DNA of 6,499 nucleotides from RGDT01 sp964630925 (GTDB lineage: Bacteria; Planctomycetota; Planctomycetia; Gemmatales; Gemmataceae). Positions within the stretch are counted from its first letter, which is position 1. The number at the start of each line of letters is the position of its first letter. Shown piece by piece: positions 3,797-6,499 of the stretch. The notes below the pieces were generated by a model. It was not told the origin of the DNA and searched no databases. It saw only the letters and a program-made list of their open reading frames with translations. The stretch lies in assembly GCA_964630925.1 (NCBI GenBank), contig CAZVZK010000285.1, forward strand, positions 1 through 6,499, in the 5' to 3' direction. The translations under genes were made by a program, and so were the position numbers.

Positions 3797-6471
3797 GGTC
3801 GCGCGCCCCGCTCTACGAGCAGCTCCTGCCCACCTTGGGGCCGCGTGTGGTCCCGGCCCTCTTTGGCCGCCTGAAGAAGGCCGCCCTGGCCGGCGACCGT
3901 GAACTGCTGCGCCTCGCCGCCGATGCCATCGCGTCTGCGGGAGGCGGTGGGGCCGGCCCGGCTGCGGCCGCCCTGCTGGACGACCCGTCGCCGCTGGCCC
4001 GCCGCGCGGCCATGCGCGTTCTGGCCCTCAAGCCGGCGGCGGGATGCCTCGACCGGCTGTGGGACATCCACTGCCAGATGGACTCCGACCGCCAGCCGTA
4101 CCTCTTCCCAGAAGAACGCCCGCCTTCCGTGTACAGCGACTCGTTCGCCGCGCTACTTGCGTGCGTCCGGCAGGAGCCGGGCTGGCTGGAAGGCGCGGCC
4201 AGGCGTGCCACCCCGGCCGAGCCCGTGCATGACTTGGCCTACCTCCTGGGCAACCTGGACGGCCAGGAGGCGCTGTGGCTGGCCTGCAAGGCGGACCTCC
4301 TCGCCAAGATCCCGTCGCGCCGCGAGCGCAGCCTCGCCTCCAACATCTACCGCCACCGCGACGCCAGCGAGGCCGCGTGGCTCGTCGAGCGGGTCGACCG
4401 CGAGGACGACATGCTCGGCGCGTGGGCCATCCGCGCCCTGTGCCGGATCGACCCGGACCTGGCCGCCCGCGAGCTGGCCCGCCTGCCACCGCGCCTGTGG
4501 GGGCCGTCGGCGCGCTGGTGCTTCCGCGAGGTCATGCGGCACAGGCCCGCCGAGGCAAGGGCCTGCCTGCTGGCCAAGCTCGCGGAGCCGGGCGCGACGG
4601 ATATCGTGACGGTGTACCAGGATGATTCCGGGGCCGTGGACGTTGCCACGGTCGAGGCCCTGCTCGACCGGCTCGCGCAAGTGCTTGCCGATGAACTCGC
4701 GCAGGACCCGCCGCCGGCCTCGCCGGAGTTCTTCGTCCTCTGCCAGCTCCTGGCCGGGATGAACAGGCTGGAGCAGTTGCAGGCCATCGAGGGGAGGCGC
4801 GGCTCCCCCCTGGAGGAGAGGCTCGCCGGCTGGCTGCTGAAGGTGGGGCCGATCACCGGGCAGGCGGCCTGCGCTACGCGGGACTGCGCCAGGCGGGTCC
4901 TGGGGAAGGTCGGCGGTGCCGGCTACACGAGAGTCATCAACGCCCACCTGGCCAGCGAGAACTTCTACGCCCGGACCATCGGCTACCGCATCGCCGCCCG
5001 GCGGCCCGACGGGCAGACGGTGGACCTTCTCCTCCAGCACGCCCGCAAGGAGGAACTGCACCCCGAAGCCGGTCCCGCCGAGCAGGGCTTCGCGGCAGTC
5101 GCCCTGGCGGACATCGGTGAGTCCCGCGCGGCCGTGGAGTCGGTCGTCCGCTGGGGCCTGGCCACCCTGGAGTCCGTGCCCCGCCGCCTGGCCGAAATGC
5201 CTTTGGACGATGACGCGCTTGCCCCTGCCCTGGAGGCTCTCGCCGGCGAAGCCGGCGCGGTGCCCGCCGGGGCCATTCTGGCCATCGGCACGGGCCGCCG
5301 TTCCGAGCGCAGGGGCGAACTGGCCGGGCGTGTGCGGGCCATCCTGCGGGCCGCACCGGCGGACTCCGAGGCGGCCCGCGCCTGCCTCATCGCCCTCCGC
5401 CTCCTGCACGACCAGGCCGAAGAGGCGGTCGGCCTCGCCACCCCGCACCTGGACGTGCCGGCCCACGCCCGCGACGCGGCCACCATCCTCGCCCGCGTTG
5501 GCACTGACGCAGCCCTTGATGCATTGCTGGGGCTGCTCCGGCGGGCGCTCGCCCCCAATGGCAGGGACGCCGCCTGGGCCCTGGAGCAGGCGGTCCAGGG
5601 CTGGGGAGGACTGATCGTCTTCCTCCTCGACCAGCCCCGGACGGCCGAAGCCGTCTCGGCCATGATCGGGCAAGCCGTGGAGGCATGCTGGGCTCCGGCC
5701 AGGCCAGGCTTCATCGGCCGGGTGCTGGTCCAGGTGCCCGACGCGCGGCCGCTGGAGAAGGCGTTCGGCGACGCCGCAGCGGCGGAGGCCCTCCACGAGG
5801 CGGCCTACGCGCGGCCAGGGGGCATCTGGTTCGCCGGCTCCAGGGCCGCCGCCATCCGATGCCTGGCCCGTTTCGACCCGGTGGCGGCCCGCGAGGCGGC
5901 GGCGGCTGCCCTCCTGGATCGCGATGCGCGCGACAGGGAGAGGTATCCGGCGCTGCTCGCCGAGATCGACCCGGCGGGGGCCGTCCCGCTCCTGATGGAA
6001 CTGATGCGGGCGGAGGAGGACATGCGCGTCAAGCGTGCCGCCGGCAGGGCGGCCGCCCGCCTGGCAGGCGTCGCCGCCGCCGGGCTGGCGGGCAGGCTCG
6101 CCGGGTGGGCCAGGGACGCTGACGCCTCGCGCCGCCGGGCGGCTTGCTGGCTGATGGGATGGGTGCCAGCCCTGTACAAGCCGGACGCCCCCGGCCTGCG
6201 TGCGGCCCTGGGCGACCCTGACGAGTCCGTGGCGGCTGCGGCAGACGAGGCCCTGGCCCGCCTGCGGGACGAGGAACACGCATGGACGCTGGCAGACGCC
6301 ATCGCCAAGGAGGCAGACGGCCCCCGGCGGTGGCGGCTGCTATGCTGCCTGATCAGCCTGGCCGACCCCGGCGACGACTACGGGCCGCCGCCGAGGTGGG
6401 CGGAGCAGGTCTGTCAGGTCCTGCCTCCTGCCCTGCTGCACCACCTTAGAGCGGTGTCGGAGTTGGTGTAG
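3793..6471 (+). CDS. Large HEAT-repeat protein, putative sensor or scaffold partner of the nuclease-NTPase
   Basis: This 892-residue protein is nearly all alpha-helical and rich in Ala, Leu and Arg. HEAT-like helix pairs are visible at about 36-80 (ELLRLAADAIAS...LLDDPSPLARRAAMRVLAL), 205-230, 558-600 (HARDAATILARVG...ALDALLGLLRRAL), 715-757 (YPALLAEIDPAGAVPLLMELM...VKRAAGRAAARLAG) and 795-826 (LRAALGDPDESVAAAADEALARL). The last follows the D-x-x-x-x-V-x-x-x-A-x-x-A-L pattern of HEAT/PBS-lyase repeats. Repeats between about 240 and 550 are more divergent. There is no catalytic motif, signal peptide or membrane helix. Such superhelices bind proteins or nucleic acids. In NLR-like defence proteins the repeat region normally forms the C-terminus of the NTPase polypeptide; here it is separate but coupled by the ATGA overlap. 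I infer that it recognises a phage product or positions the NTPase. It could also belong to an unrelated regulatory ATPase complex. The frame stays open 237 nt upstream of the chosen ATG, but that part lies inside the other gene and has low-complexity translation. Confidence 0.85.
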   Translation: MRSRAPLYEQLLPTLGPRVVPALFGRLKKAALAGDRELLRLAADAIASAGGGGAGPAAAALLDDPSPLARRAAMRVLALKPAAGCLDRLWDIHCQMDSDRQPYLFPEERPPSVYSDSFAALLACVRQEPGWLEGAARRATPAEPVHDLAYLLGNLDGQEALWLACKADLLAKIPSRRERSLASNIYRHRDASEAAWLVERVDREDDMLGAWAIRALCRIDPDLAARELARLPPRLWGPSARWCFREVMRHRPAEARACLLAKLAEPGATDIVTVYQDDSGAVDVATVEALLDRLAQVLADELAQDPPPASPEFFVLCQLLAGMNRLEQLQAIEGRRGSPLEERLAGWLLKVGPITGQAACATRDCARRVLGKVGGAGYTRVINAHLASENFYARTIGYRIAARRPDGQTVDLLLQHARKEELHPEAGPAEQGFAAVALADIGESRAAVESVVRWGLATLESVPRRLAEMPLDDDALAPALEALAGEAGAVPAGAILAIGTGRRSERRGELAGRVRAILRAAPADSEAARACLIALRLLHDQAEEAVGLATPHLDVPAHARDAATILARVGTDAALDALLGLLRRALAPNGRDAAWALEQAVQGWGGLIVFLLDQPRTAEAVSAMIGQAVEACWAPARPGFIGRVLVQVPDARPLEKAFGDAAAAEALHEAAYARPGGIWFAGSRAAAIRCLARFDPVAAREAAAAALLDRDARDRERYPALLAEIDPAGAVPLLMELMRAEEDMRVKRAAGRAAARLAGVAAAGLAGRLAGWARDADASRRRAACWLMGWVPALYKPDAPGLRAALGDPDESVAAAADEALARLRDEEHAWTLADAIAKEADGPRRWRLLCCLISLADPGDDYGPPPRWAEQVCQVLPPALLHHLRAVSELV

Positions 6472-6499
6472 CGGCGTATCCGGCGGCCTCGAGGAAGTT

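Noticed and set aside
3770..3800. Programmed frameshift making one fused protein
   Set aside because: There is no slippery heptamer or obvious downstream stimulatory structure, and a proper Shine-Dalgarno and ATG explain the junction more simply.
4153..6279. 708-residue antisense open frame across the HEAT-repeat gene
   Set aside because: The sense strand has coherent helical repeats and a coupled start. The antisense translation is Gly/Arg/Pro/Gln-rich without recognisable motifs, a typical shadow of GC-biased codon positions.

Overview
The window is very GC-rich bacterial DNA with long open frames on both strands. The three small genes at the left end resemble protein families I associate with Planctomycetes of the Gemmata type: a short 'RRLIPEGY' helix-turn-helix-like protein, a 'DYATLVT-DP-VA-FGF' tail, and a 'CHxN...QHSW...ETT' protein. 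That placement comes from recalled family resemblance plus base composition, not from a search, so treat it as moderate. I see no tRNA, rRNA, CRISPR array, integrase, transposase or insertion-sequence end.

Left part, minus strand (1-1489): three small genes in one direction, transcribed right to left. In transcription order they are a 180-residue conserved protein (1489-947), a 214-residue HTH-like/Lys-Ala-rich protein (849-205), and the beginning of a Cys-containing protein that leaves the window at position 1. Gaps are about 95 bp. Each start codon is preceded by a GC-rich hairpin. The leaders of the first two genes also share a 42-nt block that is 37/42 identical, next to a stem whose arms are kept while the loop differs.

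Middle (1490-1771): a divergent intergenic region of 282 bp. It holds the leader of the minus-strand genes, a weak -10-like box on the plus strand, and a good ribosome binding site at 1755-1763.

Right part, plus strand (1772-6471): a two-gene operon joined by an ATGA overlap. The first gene encodes a 674-residue protein with an N-terminal PD-(D/E)xK nuclease-like domain of the Cap4/DUF4297 kind, a STAND-type P-loop NTPase with a clear Walker A, and a winged-helix-like region. The second encodes an 892-residue alpha-helical HEAT-repeat protein. Effector nuclease plus STAND NTPase plus superhelical repeats is the general architecture of bacterial NLR-like (Avs/bNACHT) anti-phage proteins. Here the repeat part is a separate polypeptide, which makes the pair the most interesting content of the window. 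The working model is inference: the HEAT protein would sense a phage product or scaffold the complex, the NTPase would assemble or switch on, and the nuclease would then cut DNA. The last 28 bp (6472-6499) hold nothing I can identify.
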